From Endozoicomonas sp. SCSIO W0465 (lineage in GTDB: Bacteria > Pseudomonadota > Gammaproteobacteria > Pseudomonadales > Endozoicomonadaceae), in the NCBI RefSeq assembly GCF_023716865.1, contig NZ_CP092417.1:1590001-1654000 (forward strand): 64,000 nt of DNA, given 5' to 3'. Below, in pieces: positions 1-9,462 of the stretch (its first letter is position 1; every line of letters begins with the position of its first letter). The position numbers and the translations under genes are program-made. The notes beneath the pieces are model-generated. The model made no database searches and had not been told where the DNA came from. It saw only the letters and a list, made by a program, of their open reading frames with translations.

Positions 1-820
1 CACACAGGCTATGGCCGTCTATCTTAACCAATACCATTTCCTGCCTTTTAAGCGCGTGTCAGAGTATTTTAATACTCTCTATAAAATGAGTGTAAGTGCA
101 GGCACTGTCGCCAATTTTGTGGCCAGAACCTATGAAAATCTGGCTTCTACTGAAGAGGTTATTCGTGACGCCTTGCGGGAATCGTCTGTTGCCGGAGCCG
201 ATGAAACGGGTATGCGGGCCGAGGGCTCTTTGCACTGGCTACACGTTATGCGGGATGAACAATGGACGCTCTACTACTTGTCTGAAAAGCGAGGTCGTGA
301 GGCCATGGACACGATGGGCATACTGCTAACATTTGCAGGCGTTCTGGTTCATGATCATTGGAAATCCTATTTTGCATATGCGGCAACTCACGTACTTTGC
401 AATGCCCATCACCTGAGGGAGCTTTTGGGTGTTGTTGATAGGGACAGCAATCAACTGGCGTTGCGATTGATGAAGCTACTGAGGCTTTCCTGGCATTACT
501 GCAAGGGCTTTAAGACCATAGGTATGCTACAGATGCCAAGTGTTGTCTGTGAACGAATCGAGAAGATTTATGACCGGTTGCTTCAGCGGGCTCTAATGAA
601 AGAAGTCGTCTATATGGAGAAGCAACGAGAGGAGCTTAAGCGCAAGAAAGTCAAGAATACTAAAGCTTACAATCTCTTCAAACGACTCACTGAGTTCAAG
701 GCTAAGACACTGCGCTTCATGTCAGATTTTACCATTCCCTTCGATAACAATGGCAGTGAGCGGGATGTTCGAATGGCCAAGTGTAACTATTCAGCACTGA
801 GCAAAGGCATATTACAGTAA
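1..820 (+). pseudogene. IS66 transposase fragment, cut by an inverted IS66 copy
   Basis: This is the middle of an IS66-family DDE transposase that enters from the left edge. It matches the complete copies at 787-2301 and 40590-42104, from residue 190 or so up to the codons for NGSERDVRMAK. At position 782 the match stops and the sequence becomes the terminal inverted repeat (GTAACTATTCAGCA) of a second IS66 in the opposite direction. The last codons of this frame (to 820) are therefore read from the other element. The C-terminal 50 or so residues are missing. One substitution separates it from the other copies (FKAKTLRF against FKAETLRF). The rest of the cut copy is not on the far side of the inserted element. 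Confidence 0.9.
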
Positions 821-2390
821 TTCCGAACAGCTCTATGAAGTGATTGATATATGTCCATTCCCTGTTTTCTGGCAGACGACAAATAGCTGCGAATCCGTGC
901 AAACATAGAACCACCGTCTGCACTCCTGAAGCAGCCTGAGATTTTCTGCTTTAACTTGGCCATTCGAACATCCCGCTCACTGCCATTGTTATCGAAGGGA
1001 ATGGTAAAATCTGACATGAAGCGCAGTGTCTCAGCCTTGAACTCAGTGAGTCGTTTGAAGAGATTGTAAGCTTTAGTATTCTTGACTTTCTTGCGCTTAA
1101 GCTCCTCTCGTTGCTTCTCCATATAGACGACTTCTTTCATTAGAGCCCGCTGAAGCAACCGGTCATAAATCTTCTCGATTCGTTCACAGACAACACTTGG
1201 CATCTGTAGCATACCTATGGTCTTAAAGCCCTTGCAGTAATGCCAGGAAAGCCTCAGTAGCTTCATCAATCGCAACGCCAGTTGATTGCTGTCCCTATCA
1301 ACAACACCCAAAAGCTCCCTCAGGTGATGGGCATTGCAAAGTACGTGAGTTGCCGCATATGCAAAATAGGATTTCCAATGATCATGAACCAGAACGCCTG
1401 CAAATGTTAGCAGTATGCCCATCGTGTCCATGGCCTCACGACCTCGCTTTTCAGACAAGTAGTAGAGCGTCCATTGTTCATCCCGCATAACGTGTAGCCA
1501 GTGCAAAGAGCCCTCGGCCCGCATACCCGTTTCATCGGCTCCGGCAACAGACGATTCCCGCAAGGCGTCACGAATAACCTCTTCAGTAGAAGCCAGATTT
1601 TCATAGGTTCTGGCCACAAAATTGGCGACAGTGCCTGCACTTACACTCATTTTATAGAGAGTATTAAAATACTCTGACACGCGCTTAAAAGGCAGGAAAT
1701 GGTATTGGTTAAGATAGACGGCCATAGCCTGTGTGGCTGAGCCATATTGTGCGGCAGCGGTAACACCTTCCGGGAATTCAGCCTGATTCCGACAACCACA
1801 AGTGCAGATTTTTACTTCAGCTCTATGGGCCGTTACTTCAAATTCACCCGGTCTCCCTGGTTCAAACACCTGTCGTTCAATATATTTGACCGGCTCACTA
1901 TCAAGAAGAGACGCCTGACATTTATTGCATTCTTTAACCGGAAGGTACTCAATATAGTCAGGGATATCGACCTGTTTAAGACAAGTGCCCTGATGCCCTT
2001 TCTTTCCACCGGCTTTATTACCAGAAGACTGTCTCAGACTTTTAGGATTGGGTTTTTCATCCGATGGATCGGTACCTTTATCTGCGGAAAGGTCGTCAGA
2101 ATGATCTGGAGAATTACTGTTTTTACAAGGTTTTTGATAACCATCAGACGATGGCGGCTTGCTGCTGTTTTGACTGTTCTTGCCAACCTTTTCTTCCAAT
2201 TCTCGACATCGCTCTTCCAGACAGGCAACTCTCATCCGCAGCTCTGCATTCTCTTTCAAGAGAATCTCAGCCGACATAGTTGCGGGTAGTTCTGGAATCA
2301 TGCTGGCGAATATTGTGGAAAAATGGTGCTTAAGAGGATGGTATAAAAATCAGAAAATTCCAGATTTATGTGGGGGTGCTGAACAGTTAC
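783..2390 (-). mobile_element. IS66-family insertion sequence, single-ORF type, complete copy 1
   Basis: The element is 1608 bp long, the same length as the copy at 40501-42108. Its ends are imperfect inverted repeats, GTAACTRTTCAGCAC on each side. It carries only the large transposase gene, with no tnpA or tnpB, as in the single-gene (ISBst12-like) branch of IS66. The 8 bases on each side differ (GGCCAAGT and CCGGAAAG), so there is no target duplication. Its left neighbour is a truncated IS66 in the opposite direction and its right neighbour is a truncated deacetylase gene. This points to recombination or deletion after insertion. Confidence 0.9.
787..2301 (-). CDS. IS66 family transposase
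   Basis: A 504-residue transposase that moves the surrounding element. In order it shows an N-terminal leucine-rich coiled coil (residues 15-40), the NSSKPPSSD motif typical of IS66, a Cys-rich zinc-binding stretch (CNKCQASLLD, then CTCGC near 165), and the IS66 DDE core with ADETGMRAEGSLHWLHVMRD near residue 255. The C-terminal signature NGSERDVRMAKLKQKISGCF follows near 445. The length is normal for the family and the frame is intact. It is nearly identical to the copy at 40590-42104; one visible change is KNSQNSS here against KNTQNSS there. Confidence 0.96.
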   Translation of the reverse strand: MIPELPATMSAEILLKENAELRMRVACLEERCRELEEKVGKNSQNSSKPPSSDGYQKPCKNSNSPDHSDDLSADKGTDPSDEKPNPKSLRQSSGNKAGGKKGHQGTCLKQVDIPDYIEYLPVKECNKCQASLLDSEPVKYIERQVFEPGRPGEFEVTAHRAEVKICTCGCRNQAEFPEGVTAAAQYGSATQAMAVYLNQYHFLPFKRVSEYFNTLYKMSVSAGTVANFVARTYENLASTEEVIRDALRESSVAGADETGMRAEGSLHWLHVMRDEQWTLYYLSEKRGREAMDTMGILLTFAGVLVHDHWKSYFAYAATHVLCNAHHLRELLGVVDRDSNQLALRLMKLLRLSWHYCKGFKTIGMLQMPSVVCERIEKIYDRLLQRALMKEVVYMEKQREELKRKKVKNTKAYNLFKRLTEFKAETLRFMSDFTIPFDNNGSERDVRMAKLKQKISGCFRSADGGSMFARIRSYLSSARKQGMDIYQSLHRAVRNYCNMPLLSAE

Positions 2391-3218
2391 CCGGAAAGAA
2401 CGGTTGCCATCACGTTTGACGATGCCTATCTGAGCATCTATACCAATGCATTTCCAATACTCAGGGAGCAGGGTTTTCCATTTACTATTTTTGTGACGCC
2501 AACACCGGTGGATAAAAACTATCAGAAGTTCCTCAGCTGGGAGCAACTGCTGGAAATGACTGAAGCAGGTGCCACCCTGGCCAACCACACCATGAACCAC
2601 GCCCACAGCGTAGAAAGATTGCCAGGGGAAACCAAAACACAGTGGCTTTCCCGGTTCAGCGAGGATCTGGAAACGACCGAAGCCAGAATCCAGGAAAAAA
2701 CCGGTCACAGTGTTAAGATGTTTGCCTGGACTTTTGGCGAAACCACCCCGGAACTCAGGGCAAAACTGGACGAAATGGGTTATGTAGGCTTTGGTCAGCA
2801 GTCCGGAGCTGCCAGTGACTATTCTGACTTCACCCGCCTGCCCCGTTTTCCCATGGCGGGTAGGTATGGGGTGAATGACTTTGCCATTAAAGTCAATAGC
2901 AAAGCCCTGCCAGTGACTAGCCAAAGCCCGGACTCATCACTGATCACTCGGGATAACCTTAAGCCCGAACTGGAGCTGACCCTGGCCGAAGGGGATTACC
3001 AGAAAAAGCAGCTCAGGTGCTATGCCTCCGGCCAGGGTGAACTGAAGGTAACCTGGCTAAATGAGGAGATGACTCGTCTCAGGATACAAGCCAATAAACC
3101 ATTACCAGTGGGCCGAACACGCTATAACTGTACTGCTCCATCCAACAATGGCCAACATTACTACTGGTATTCCCATGCATGGCTCAGATTGACCGATGAC
3201 GGTAAAGCACTGGATTAA
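2370..3218 (+). pseudogene. Polysaccharide deacetylase (NodB-type), 5' end removed by IS66
   Basis: The reading frame enters from the IS66 end; its first few codons up to base 2390 belong to the element. The chromosomal part begins at ERTVAITFDDAY, the first catalytic motif of carbohydrate esterase family 4 (Asp-Asp). The second motif follows as ANHTMNHAH, with the metal-binding histidines. Such enzymes remove acetyl groups from N-acetylglucosamine polymers and are usually exported. The signal peptide and the start are missing, so the gene is probably not expressed correctly. The C-terminal 90 residues form a separate segment, possibly a carbohydrate-associated beta domain, which I cannot name. 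No other part of the gene is in the window. Confidence 0.8.
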
Positions 3219-3296
3219 AAAAGCCAAATGGTCAGTGGCTTATTTTGAGATGCTCAAACAGGCAACCTGCAGGCACTGCAGGCTGCTTGTTTTTTA
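3217..3296 (+). terminator. Two candidate intrinsic terminators after the deacetylase remnant
   Basis: First hairpin: AAGCCA (3221-3226) pairs with TGGCTT (3236-3241), followed by ATTTTG. Second hairpin: CCTGCAG (3266-3272) pairs with CTGCAGG (3276-3282), followed by a T run at 3290-3295. Confidence 0.55.
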
Positions 3297-3534
3297 TGAT
3301 TCATAAACGCTTGCGCCAGTTACTTAAAACGGCGTTATCAAGACAGTAAAACTGGCGAAATCCCCAAGGATTAACTAGTCTCAGCGAGAATTTTTCTCCC
3401 AACAATAGCGATTAACGTCTGGTAAAGAGCGGGTAAAACACTCAGGTAAAACACTGCTGTTAATCAGCTATACACGATGGCAAATACAGTGAGGCAAGAA
3501 ACAAAACAGATATGAGCTGCCGTTGAGGTTTATG

Positions 3535-4536
3535 ATGAAAGGTGACAAGAATCAGATCATTGAAAAAGTAACCATTATCGGTGGAACTCACGGTAATGAA
3601 TACATTGGTCCCTACTTCATAGCCAAGGTAGAGAAACTGGGCATTTATCAGAACAATGCCATAGAAGTGGCAACACTTCTTGCCAATCCGGAGGCCTTTT
3701 GCCAGGCAAGAAGGTTTATTGATCAGGATCTTAACCGCTCATTTTCTCCCCATATTCTCACCGGGACTCAAAAACCGTACGAGTGTCAGCGGGCACGAGA
3801 AATTGCCAGACATTTTTCGCAGAATGAGCCGGATCAACATTTCATTATTGATCTCCATAGTACAACCGCCAATATGGGCATTACCCTGATCGTCAGGAAC
3901 AATGAGCCGTTAAACCTTCGCACAGCAGCTTATGTTCAGAAAAATATCCCCGAAGCCCGAATTCTTCTCAGCGACAAGGACAATGCTCAAGATCTCCAAC
4001 ACCGGTCGTTAAGCAGCATTTCCCGTTTTGGTATTGTCATTGAGGTTGGCCCCTTACCCAATGCGGTTATTCGTCATGACCTTTTTGAAGCCACAGAGAA
4101 AGTAGTAGCACTGGCCGTGAAGTTCCTGACCCTCAGTAAAACCCGCGAGGAACCCAAACTGCCTGGTGAAGTGACGGTATTCAAACCCAGGGAGAAAGCA
4201 CCTTATCCCAGAGATGCTGAGGGAGAGCTGACAGCAATGGTTCACAGAGATCTTCAGGATCGTGACTATCGCCTGCTGGAAGCCAGCCACCCTGTATTTA
4301 TGACCTTTCAGGGCGTTGAAATCCAATATGCGGGCGAACGGGGCTACCCGGTATTTATCAATGAGGCAGCTTATTACCTTGAAGATACCGCCTTCATCAT
4401 CACCGATAAAGTAGCAGTCTCCCTCAAGTACCCCCCCACCTCCGGCTCAACGCAGATTGCTGATCACTTGGCAGCAGACTGGCGACCAACAACAAATCCG
4501 CACACATACCTAAATACCAGTGAAAAGACTTCGTAA
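3535..4536 (+). CDS. Aspartoacylase / N-acyl-amino-acid amidohydrolase family
   Basis: A zinc-dependent carboxypeptidase-like amidohydrolase of the AspA/AstE family, which cleaves N-acyl amino acids such as N-acetylaspartate. The zinc motif GGTHGNE (His and Glu ligands) lies at residues 15-22. DLNRSF lies near 70 and the second zinc histidine is in IDLHSTT near 110. IVIEVGP near 170 carries the likely catalytic Glu. The C-terminal 110 residues match the capping beta domain of aspartoacylases. A GAGG Shine-Dalgarno sequence 6 bases upstream favours ATG 3535; ATG 3532 and TTG 3523 are alternatives. The length (about 333) is close to animal aspartoacylase (313). It stands alone between a terminator and katG. 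The true substrate is not visible from sequence. Confidence 0.85.
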   Translation: MKGDKNQIIEKVTIIGGTHGNEYIGPYFIAKVEKLGIYQNNAIEVATLLANPEAFCQARRFIDQDLNRSFSPHILTGTQKPYECQRAREIARHFSQNEPDQHFIIDLHSTTANMGITLIVRNNEPLNLRTAAYVQKNIPEARILLSDKDNAQDLQHRSLSSISRFGIVIEVGPLPNAVIRHDLFEATEKVVALAVKFLTLSKTREEPKLPGEVTVFKPREKAPYPRDAEGELTAMVHRDLQDRDYRLLEASHPVFMTFQGVEIQYAGERGYPVFINEAAYYLEDTAFIITDKVAVSLKYPPTSGSTQIADHLAADWRPTTNPHTYLNTSEKTS

Positions 4537-4635
4537 TCCACTAATGGAAACGGAAAAATATTGACGCAAATCAAAACGAAAGCAAACGAGACAACTGATA
4601 ATGATTCCGATTTAATCCACAAGAAGAATTAAACA

Positions 4636-6801
4636 ATGAATAAACCTCACTCTGGCAAATGTCCTGTTATGCACGGTGCGCTCACAGAGAGCGGCAAGTC
4701 AAATGTTGACTGGTGGCCAAAAACCCTGAATCTCGACATTCTGCACCAGCATGATAAAAAAACCGACCCGATGGCTTCGGAATTTGACTATCGGGAAGCG
4801 GTGAAAACGCTCGACTTTGCCGGCCTGAAACAGGACCTTAAAGACCTGATGACCAACTCCCAGGAGTGGTGGCCTGCCGACTGGGGACACTACGGTGGCC
4901 TGATGGTGCGTATGTCCTGGCACGCCGCCGGTACCTATCGTATTGCCGATGGTCGTGGTGGTGCCGGTACCGGTAACCTGCGCTTTGCACCATTGAACTC
5001 CTGGCCCGATAACGCCAACCTGGACAAAGCCCGTCGTCTATTGTGGCCGATCAAGAAAAAGTACGGCAACAAACTGAGCTGGGCTGACCTGCTGGCTTAT
5101 GCAGGCACTGTCGCTTATGAATCCATGGGACTGAAAACCTTTGGCTTCGCATTCGGTCGGGAAGATATCTGGCACCCGGAAAAAGACACCTATTGGGGCT
5201 CTGAAAAAGAGTGGCTGAAGCCAAGCACTGAAGAGGGTAGTCGCTACTCCGGTATGCGCGACCTGGAAAACCCATTGGCCGCAGTAATGATGGGTCTGAT
5301 TTACGTCAACCCGGAAGGTGTGGATGGCAATCCTGACCCGCTGAAAACCGCCCACGACATGCGCGTTACCTTCGAGCGTATGGCGATGAACGACGAAGAA
5401 ACCGTAGCCCTCGCCGCTGGCGGCCACACCGTGGGTAAATGTCATGGTAACGGTAAAGCCGAGTTACTGGGCGAAGCGCCGGAAGGTGCGGAACTGGAAG
5501 ACCAGGGCCTTGGCTGGCTCAACAAAACCAGCCGTGGCATTGGCCGCAATGCGGTGACTTCCGGTATTGAAGGCGCCTGGACCACCAACCCGACCCAGTG
5601 GGATAACGGCTATTTCCACCTGCTGTTCAAATACGACTGGGAACTGAAGAAGAGTCCGGCCGGCGCCTGGCAATATGAGCCCATTAACATTGCCGAAGAA
5701 GACAAACCTGTGGATGTGGAAGACCCATCCATCCGCTATAACCCCATCATGACCGATGCGGACATGGCGCTGAAGGTAGACCCGGAATATCGCAAGATTT
5801 CTGAACACTTCCGTGACGACCACACCTACTTCTCCGAAGTATTTGCCCGTGCCTGGTTCAAGCTGACCCACCGGGATATGGGACCACAAGCCCGCTACAT
5901 CGGTCCGGATGCACCACAGGAAGCCCTGATCTGGCAAGACCCGGTTCCCACAGGCAAGACCGATTACGATGTAGATGCGGTCAAAGCCAGAATTGCCGCC
6001 AGCGGCCTGAGCAACAGTGACATGATCACTACGGCCTGGGACAGCGCCCGTACTTTCCGTGGCTCCGATAAGCGCGGTGGTGCCAACGGTGCCCGTATTC
6101 GTCTGGATTTCCAGAAGGATTGGGAAGGCAATGAGCCCCAGCGTCTGGAAAAAGTTCTCTCAGTACTGGAACCGATTGCGGCTGAAACCGGCGCCAGCGT
6201 GGCAGACGTGATTGTGCTGGCCGGTAATGTTGGTTTGGAAGCCTCCATCAAGGCCGCAGGTTTTGACGTTAAGGTACCTTTCGCCCCGGGCCGTGGCGAT
6301 GCGACGCTGGAGCAGACCGATGTCAAATCCTTCGAAGTGCTTGAGCCTCTGCACGATGGCTTCCGCAACTGGCTGAAGCGAGATTACGTCGTCGCAGCGG
6401 AAGAGATGCTGCTGGACCGGGCTCAATTAATGGGACTTACCGCCCACGAAATGACGGCTCTGATCGGTGGTATGCGTGTACTGGGCACTAACCATGGTGG
6501 CACTAAACACGGCGTCTTCACCGATCGCGAAGGTCAGTTAACCACCGACTTCTTCGTGAACCTGGTGGACATGAACTACGCATGGAAACCGGCCGCTGAT
6601 GGTCTTTATGAGATCCGGGACCGCAAGACCGATACCGTGAAGTGGACCGCTACCCGTGTTGACCTGGTCTTTGGTTCCAACTCAATTCTGCGCGCCTACG
6701 CCGAAGTGTATGCCCAGGACGATAATAAGGAAAAATTCGTGCGTGACTTTGTTGCTGCCTGGACCAAAGTAATGAATGCTGATCGCTTTGACCTGGCTTA
6801 A
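4636..6801 (+). CDS. katG: Catalase-peroxidase KatG
   Basis: A bifunctional heme enzyme that removes hydrogen peroxide. It has 721 residues, normal for the family. The distal heme pocket RMSWHAAGTYR (Arg, Trp, His) is near residue 95. The Tyr of the Met-Tyr-Trp crosslink is in LIYVNPEGVDGNPDP near 220. The proximal heme histidine is in AAGGHTVGKCHG near 265. The C-terminal half is the degenerate second peroxidase-like domain. The usual AGGHTFGKTHG proximal motif has two changes here (Val and Cys), neither at the ligand. It is a single-gene unit with a terminator behind it. GATAATGATTCC upstream (near 4596) resembles half of a Fur box, so iron control is possible but unproven. Confidence 0.98.
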   Translation: MNKPHSGKCPVMHGALTESGKSNVDWWPKTLNLDILHQHDKKTDPMASEFDYREAVKTLDFAGLKQDLKDLMTNSQEWWPADWGHYGGLMVRMSWHAAGTYRIADGRGGAGTGNLRFAPLNSWPDNANLDKARRLLWPIKKKYGNKLSWADLLAYAGTVAYESMGLKTFGFAFGREDIWHPEKDTYWGSEKEWLKPSTEEGSRYSGMRDLENPLAAVMMGLIYVNPEGVDGNPDPLKTAHDMRVTFERMAMNDEETVALAAGGHTVGKCHGNGKAELLGEAPEGAELEDQGLGWLNKTSRGIGRNAVTSGIEGAWTTNPTQWDNGYFHLLFKYDWELKKSPAGAWQYEPINIAEEDKPVDVEDPSIRYNPIMTDADMALKVDPEYRKISEHFRDDHTYFSEVFARAWFKLTHRDMGPQARYIGPDAPQEALIWQDPVPTGKTDYDVDAVKARIAASGLSNSDMITTAWDSARTFRGSDKRGGANGARIRLDFQKDWEGNEPQRLEKVLSVLEPIAAETGASVADVIVLAGNVGLEASIKAAGFDVKVPFAPGRGDATLEQTDVKSFEVLEPLHDGFRNWLKRDYVVAAEEMLLDRAQLMGLTAHEMTALIGGMRVLGTNHGGTKHGVFTDREGQLTTDFFVNLVDMNYAWKPAADGLYEIRDRKTDTVKWTATRVDLVFGSNSILRAYAEVYAQDDNKEKFVRDFVAAWTKVMNADRFDLA

Positions 6802-6828
6802 TCGAAGCACACGGCCATAACCCAATAA

Positions 6829-6857
6829 ACACGCCGCATTATTGCGGCGTGTTTTTT
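6829..6857 (+). terminator. Intrinsic terminator of katG
   Basis: A perfect 10-bp stem, ACACGCCGCA with TGCGGCGTGT, has a 4-base loop and is followed by a T run. Confidence 0.93.
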
Positions 6858-7103
6858 ATGTATTGCCTGAATATTGCCTCTTGTTATCTCCGGGAACACT
6901 GCAGAACAACCACATAACAACGACAGAACATCAACAGGCGCTAATTTTCTTTTTTCTGCTGTTCCTGGTCATGATAGAGTTACTGGCCAAATAGATTATG
7001 CTCCCCATAACCTTAAAGCGCAGACATATTTCCCGTCTGCAAAGCCCGGGGATACTACAGACCTTGAAGACCTGAAGCATTACTGGTGGACCACGGAGAG
7101 ATC

Positions 7104-7682
7104 ATGACTTACCCCTTTCGTTCAGTGACCATACTGGCTCTGCTGCTGTTAACCAGCCTGTTGGCGGCCTGTGGCTTCCACCTGAGAGGTGCAATGAGTA
7201 CTGGTGGTGAGATCAGGCAACTGTCGGTCACGGGTAATGACCCTGTCTATCAGCGCTACCTTTCCCGAGCCATGGAGCGCAGTGGCATTAATATCAGCGA
7301 CCAGACCGCGCCATGGCAAATCAACATCGTCAACGTCGAACGTGAGGTTGATCAACAAACCGTTGCCAGTGCCGGCTATTTTGAGCAGAGAATTGCCATG
7401 AATGTGGTCTACCAGTTGCAGACCTCCTCTGGCCTTCCCCTGTTCTCTCCGGTTCAGTTAAGCCGTGAACGCTACATTACCCAGAATCAGGACGCACCGA
7501 ATGCGGCCGAATCAGAGCAATCGATTATCCTTGCTGAATTGCAACAGGAACTGATTGCCACCACCCTGCGCCGTATCCACAACCTCTCAGAGGCAGAGCT
7601 GTCAGAGGAAGCCCAAAGGGCCAGGGATGCGCTGAAAGTACAGATGGAAAACAGTGAACCGAACCGGAATACCCAACCTTGA
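7104..7682 (+). CDS. lptE: LPS-assembly lipoprotein LptE
   Basis: LptE plugs the LptD barrel and completes the outer-membrane lipopolysaccharide translocon. The N-terminus is a lipoprotein signal with lipobox LLAACG (acylated Cys near residue 22), then GFHLRGA, the hallmark of LptE. The ATG at 7104 has GGAGAG four bases upstream; the longer frame from 7086 lacks a better site. The stop overlaps the TTG start of holA, so the two are translationally coupled, as in other gammaproteobacteria. The gene usually found upstream, leuS, is absent: katG and its terminator lie there. A promoter must therefore lie in 6858-7103. Confidence 0.95.
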   Translation: MTYPFRSVTILALLLLTSLLAACGFHLRGAMSTGGEIRQLSVTGNDPVYQRYLSRAMERSGINISDQTAPWQINIVNVEREVDQQTVASAGYFEQRIAMNVVYQLQTSSGLPLFSPVQLSRERYITQNQDAPNAAESEQSIILAELQQELIATTLRRIHNLSEAELSEEAQRARDALKVQMENSEPNRNTQP

Positions 7683-8728
7683 AGCTTCGTATTGACCAAT
7701 TGGGCGCACAGCTGAAGAGACAGCTGGCTCCCGTCTACATTGTCAGTGGTGATGAACCGCTTCAGGTTGCCCAGTGCTGTGATCAGATTCGCCAATATGC
7801 CAGGGACAGCGGCTTTTCTGAACGCCATGTTTATCATGTGGAAAACGGCTTTGACTGGGGGGATTTTCTCAGCACGGCCAACAGCCTGTCCCTGTTTGCC
7901 CAGAAGCAGATTCTTGAACTGCGGATACCCAATGGCAAGCCCGGAGATTCAGGCAGTAAAGCGCTGCTGGAATACATCAGCCATCCCTCACCCGATAACC
8001 TGCTATTGATGGTAACTGAGCGTCTGGATAACACCCTGCAGAAATCAAAATGGTTCAAAGCCCTGGAGCATGCCGGCGTCTTTATCACCATCTGGCCGAT
8101 CGAATCCGGACAGTTACCCAATTGGCTCAATCAACAGCTGAAAATGGCTGGCTACCAGGCAACCCCGGACGCCCTGAGCCTGATTGCCGAGCGTGTGGAA
8201 GGTAACCTTCTGGCGGCATCCCAGGAACTGGAAAAGCTCAAGCTTCTGGCAAAGGACAAAACCATCGATGAAGCTACCGTCCGTGAAGCGGTTTCGGATA
8301 ATGCCCGATATGATGTGTTTCAACTGCTGGATACGGCCCTTGAAGGAAATATCAAACAGTGTGTGCGCATCCTTGGCATTCTGAAAGGTGAAGGCATCGA
8401 GCCTCCGATCATTCTGTGGGCCCTGGCCAGGGAGATCCGCTTGCTCAGCCACCTGAGTCGCCAGCTATCCCGGGGGCTTGCCAGTGATCTGGCCATTGAA
8501 CAATCCGCTAAAGCACTGGGGTTTGCGCCATTTATGCTCAAGCGCAGAAAGTCATTGCTGGAAAAGGCCATTCGCCGGAGCAGCGAACGGAACCTGCGGC
8601 AAATGCTGCTGTATACAGGAAAGATTGATCGCTGTATCAAAGGGTTGGATAAAGGTAACGCCTGGGATGGGCTGCTGACCCTGACTCTGAATCTGGCAGG
8701 CTTGTCGCCCATAAACGCCATTACCTGA
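7679..8728 (+). CDS. holA: DNA polymerase III delta subunit HolA
   Basis: The delta subunit is the clamp-loader wrench that opens the beta sliding clamp. It has 349 residues, close to E. coli (343). The N-terminus (LAPVYIVSGDEPL) is the characteristic start of HolA, followed by the AAA+-like fold with a degenerate nucleotide site and the C-terminal collar helices (ILKGEGIEPPIILWALAREIR near 235-255). The TTG start overlaps the lptE stop by four bases (TTGA). Confidence 0.96.
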   Translation: MKLRIDQLGAQLKRQLAPVYIVSGDEPLQVAQCCDQIRQYARDSGFSERHVYHVENGFDWGDFLSTANSLSLFAQKQILELRIPNGKPGDSGSKALLEYISHPSPDNLLLMVTERLDNTLQKSKWFKALEHAGVFITIWPIESGQLPNWLNQQLKMAGYQATPDALSLIAERVEGNLLAASQELEKLKLLAKDKTIDEATVREAVSDNARYDVFQLLDTALEGNIKQCVRILGILKGEGIEPPIILWALAREIRLLSHLSRQLSRGLASDLAIEQSAKALGFAPFMLKRRKSLLEKAIRRSSERNLRQMLLYTGKIDRCIKGLDKGNAWDGLLTLTLNLAGLSPINAIT

Positions 8729-8861
8729 ATCACAAACGCTGCGACTTCCGGGCTCATTTCATCAATAACACGCCCCTGAGTACGGTCGTTGAGCATGATC
8801 ATGGAACCTAATCTGGTACGCACGGTCAAATATTAAAATAATGTTTAATGGACTATGCACT

Positions 8862-9296
8862 ATGACCAGACCTTTCCTTTTTGAAAAGCCGTTTTTGAAC
8901 GGCAGATTTTCGCGGGATAACAACATTCCCACCCACCTTATGAATGCTGACATCGAGCAGGCACTCAATACCTTTCGCCAGATGGAGGAGTTCCAATACA
9001 TTGAGTTTAATCAGGGCAGGCCTACTTATGTGTTTCTGATGGAAGACACATGCCCACATACGCCATACGATCAGGTAACGGTCTCCATTACCGACCGGAG
9101 CGATATGAAATATGTCTTCGTGTATAACGATCCCCGACCGGAAGAGCGATGGTGGATTGTTTACCAGCCCGTAAATGATTTAAGGGTACCGATCAGCACT
9201 GAGCGGTGTGTAGGCTGGTTTGTTGACGAGTATGTTGCCCTGGAAAAGGCCAGGGATGTGCTCTCCAAACCGGACAGAACCAGCAAAGTGAATTAA
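8862..9296 (+). CDS. Hypothetical protein, about 144 residues
   Basis: I do not recognise a family. The protein is soluble, without signal or membrane segment, and rich in aromatic and acidic residues. Visible stretches include EEFQYIEFNQGRPTYVFL and ERWWIVYQPVNDLRVP. Two starts are possible, ATG 8841 and ATG 8862; neither has a strong ribosome site, and I chose the second because the first adds only seven unstructured residues. It lies alone between holA and the convergent ilvD. The coherent composition over 140 codons, with no better frame, supports a real gene. Confidence 0.6.
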   Translation: MTRPFLFEKPFLNGRFSRDNNIPTHLMNADIEQALNTFRQMEEFQYIEFNQGRPTYVFLMEDTCPHTPYDQVTVSITDRSDMKYVFVYNDPRPEERWWIVYQPVNDLRVPISTERCVGWFVDEYVALEKARDVLSKPDRTSKVN

Positions 9297-9417
9297 AACC
9301 CCGTATGCAACGAACAGCAAAGCGTTATACGGGGCGACTCTTACAACAACACCTTACAGATCTGCGAAAAAGAACCTCGCTGATCAACCCCGGATTTTGT
9401 GTATGTAAGAAGCTAAT

Positions 9418-9443
9418 CAGCTGACGTCTATTGAAGTCAGCTG
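9418..9443 (-). terminator. Hairpin downstream of ilvD
   Basis: CAGCTGAC (9418-9425) pairs with GTCAGCTG (9436-9443). It sits 20 bases past the ilvD stop. There is no long T run, so this is a weak terminator or a transcript-end hairpin. A second stem (CCCCGTAT with ATACGGGG, 9299-9335) lies nearer the convergent gene. Confidence 0.4.
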
Positions 9444-9462
9444 TTCTGCTTCGTTAACAGGC

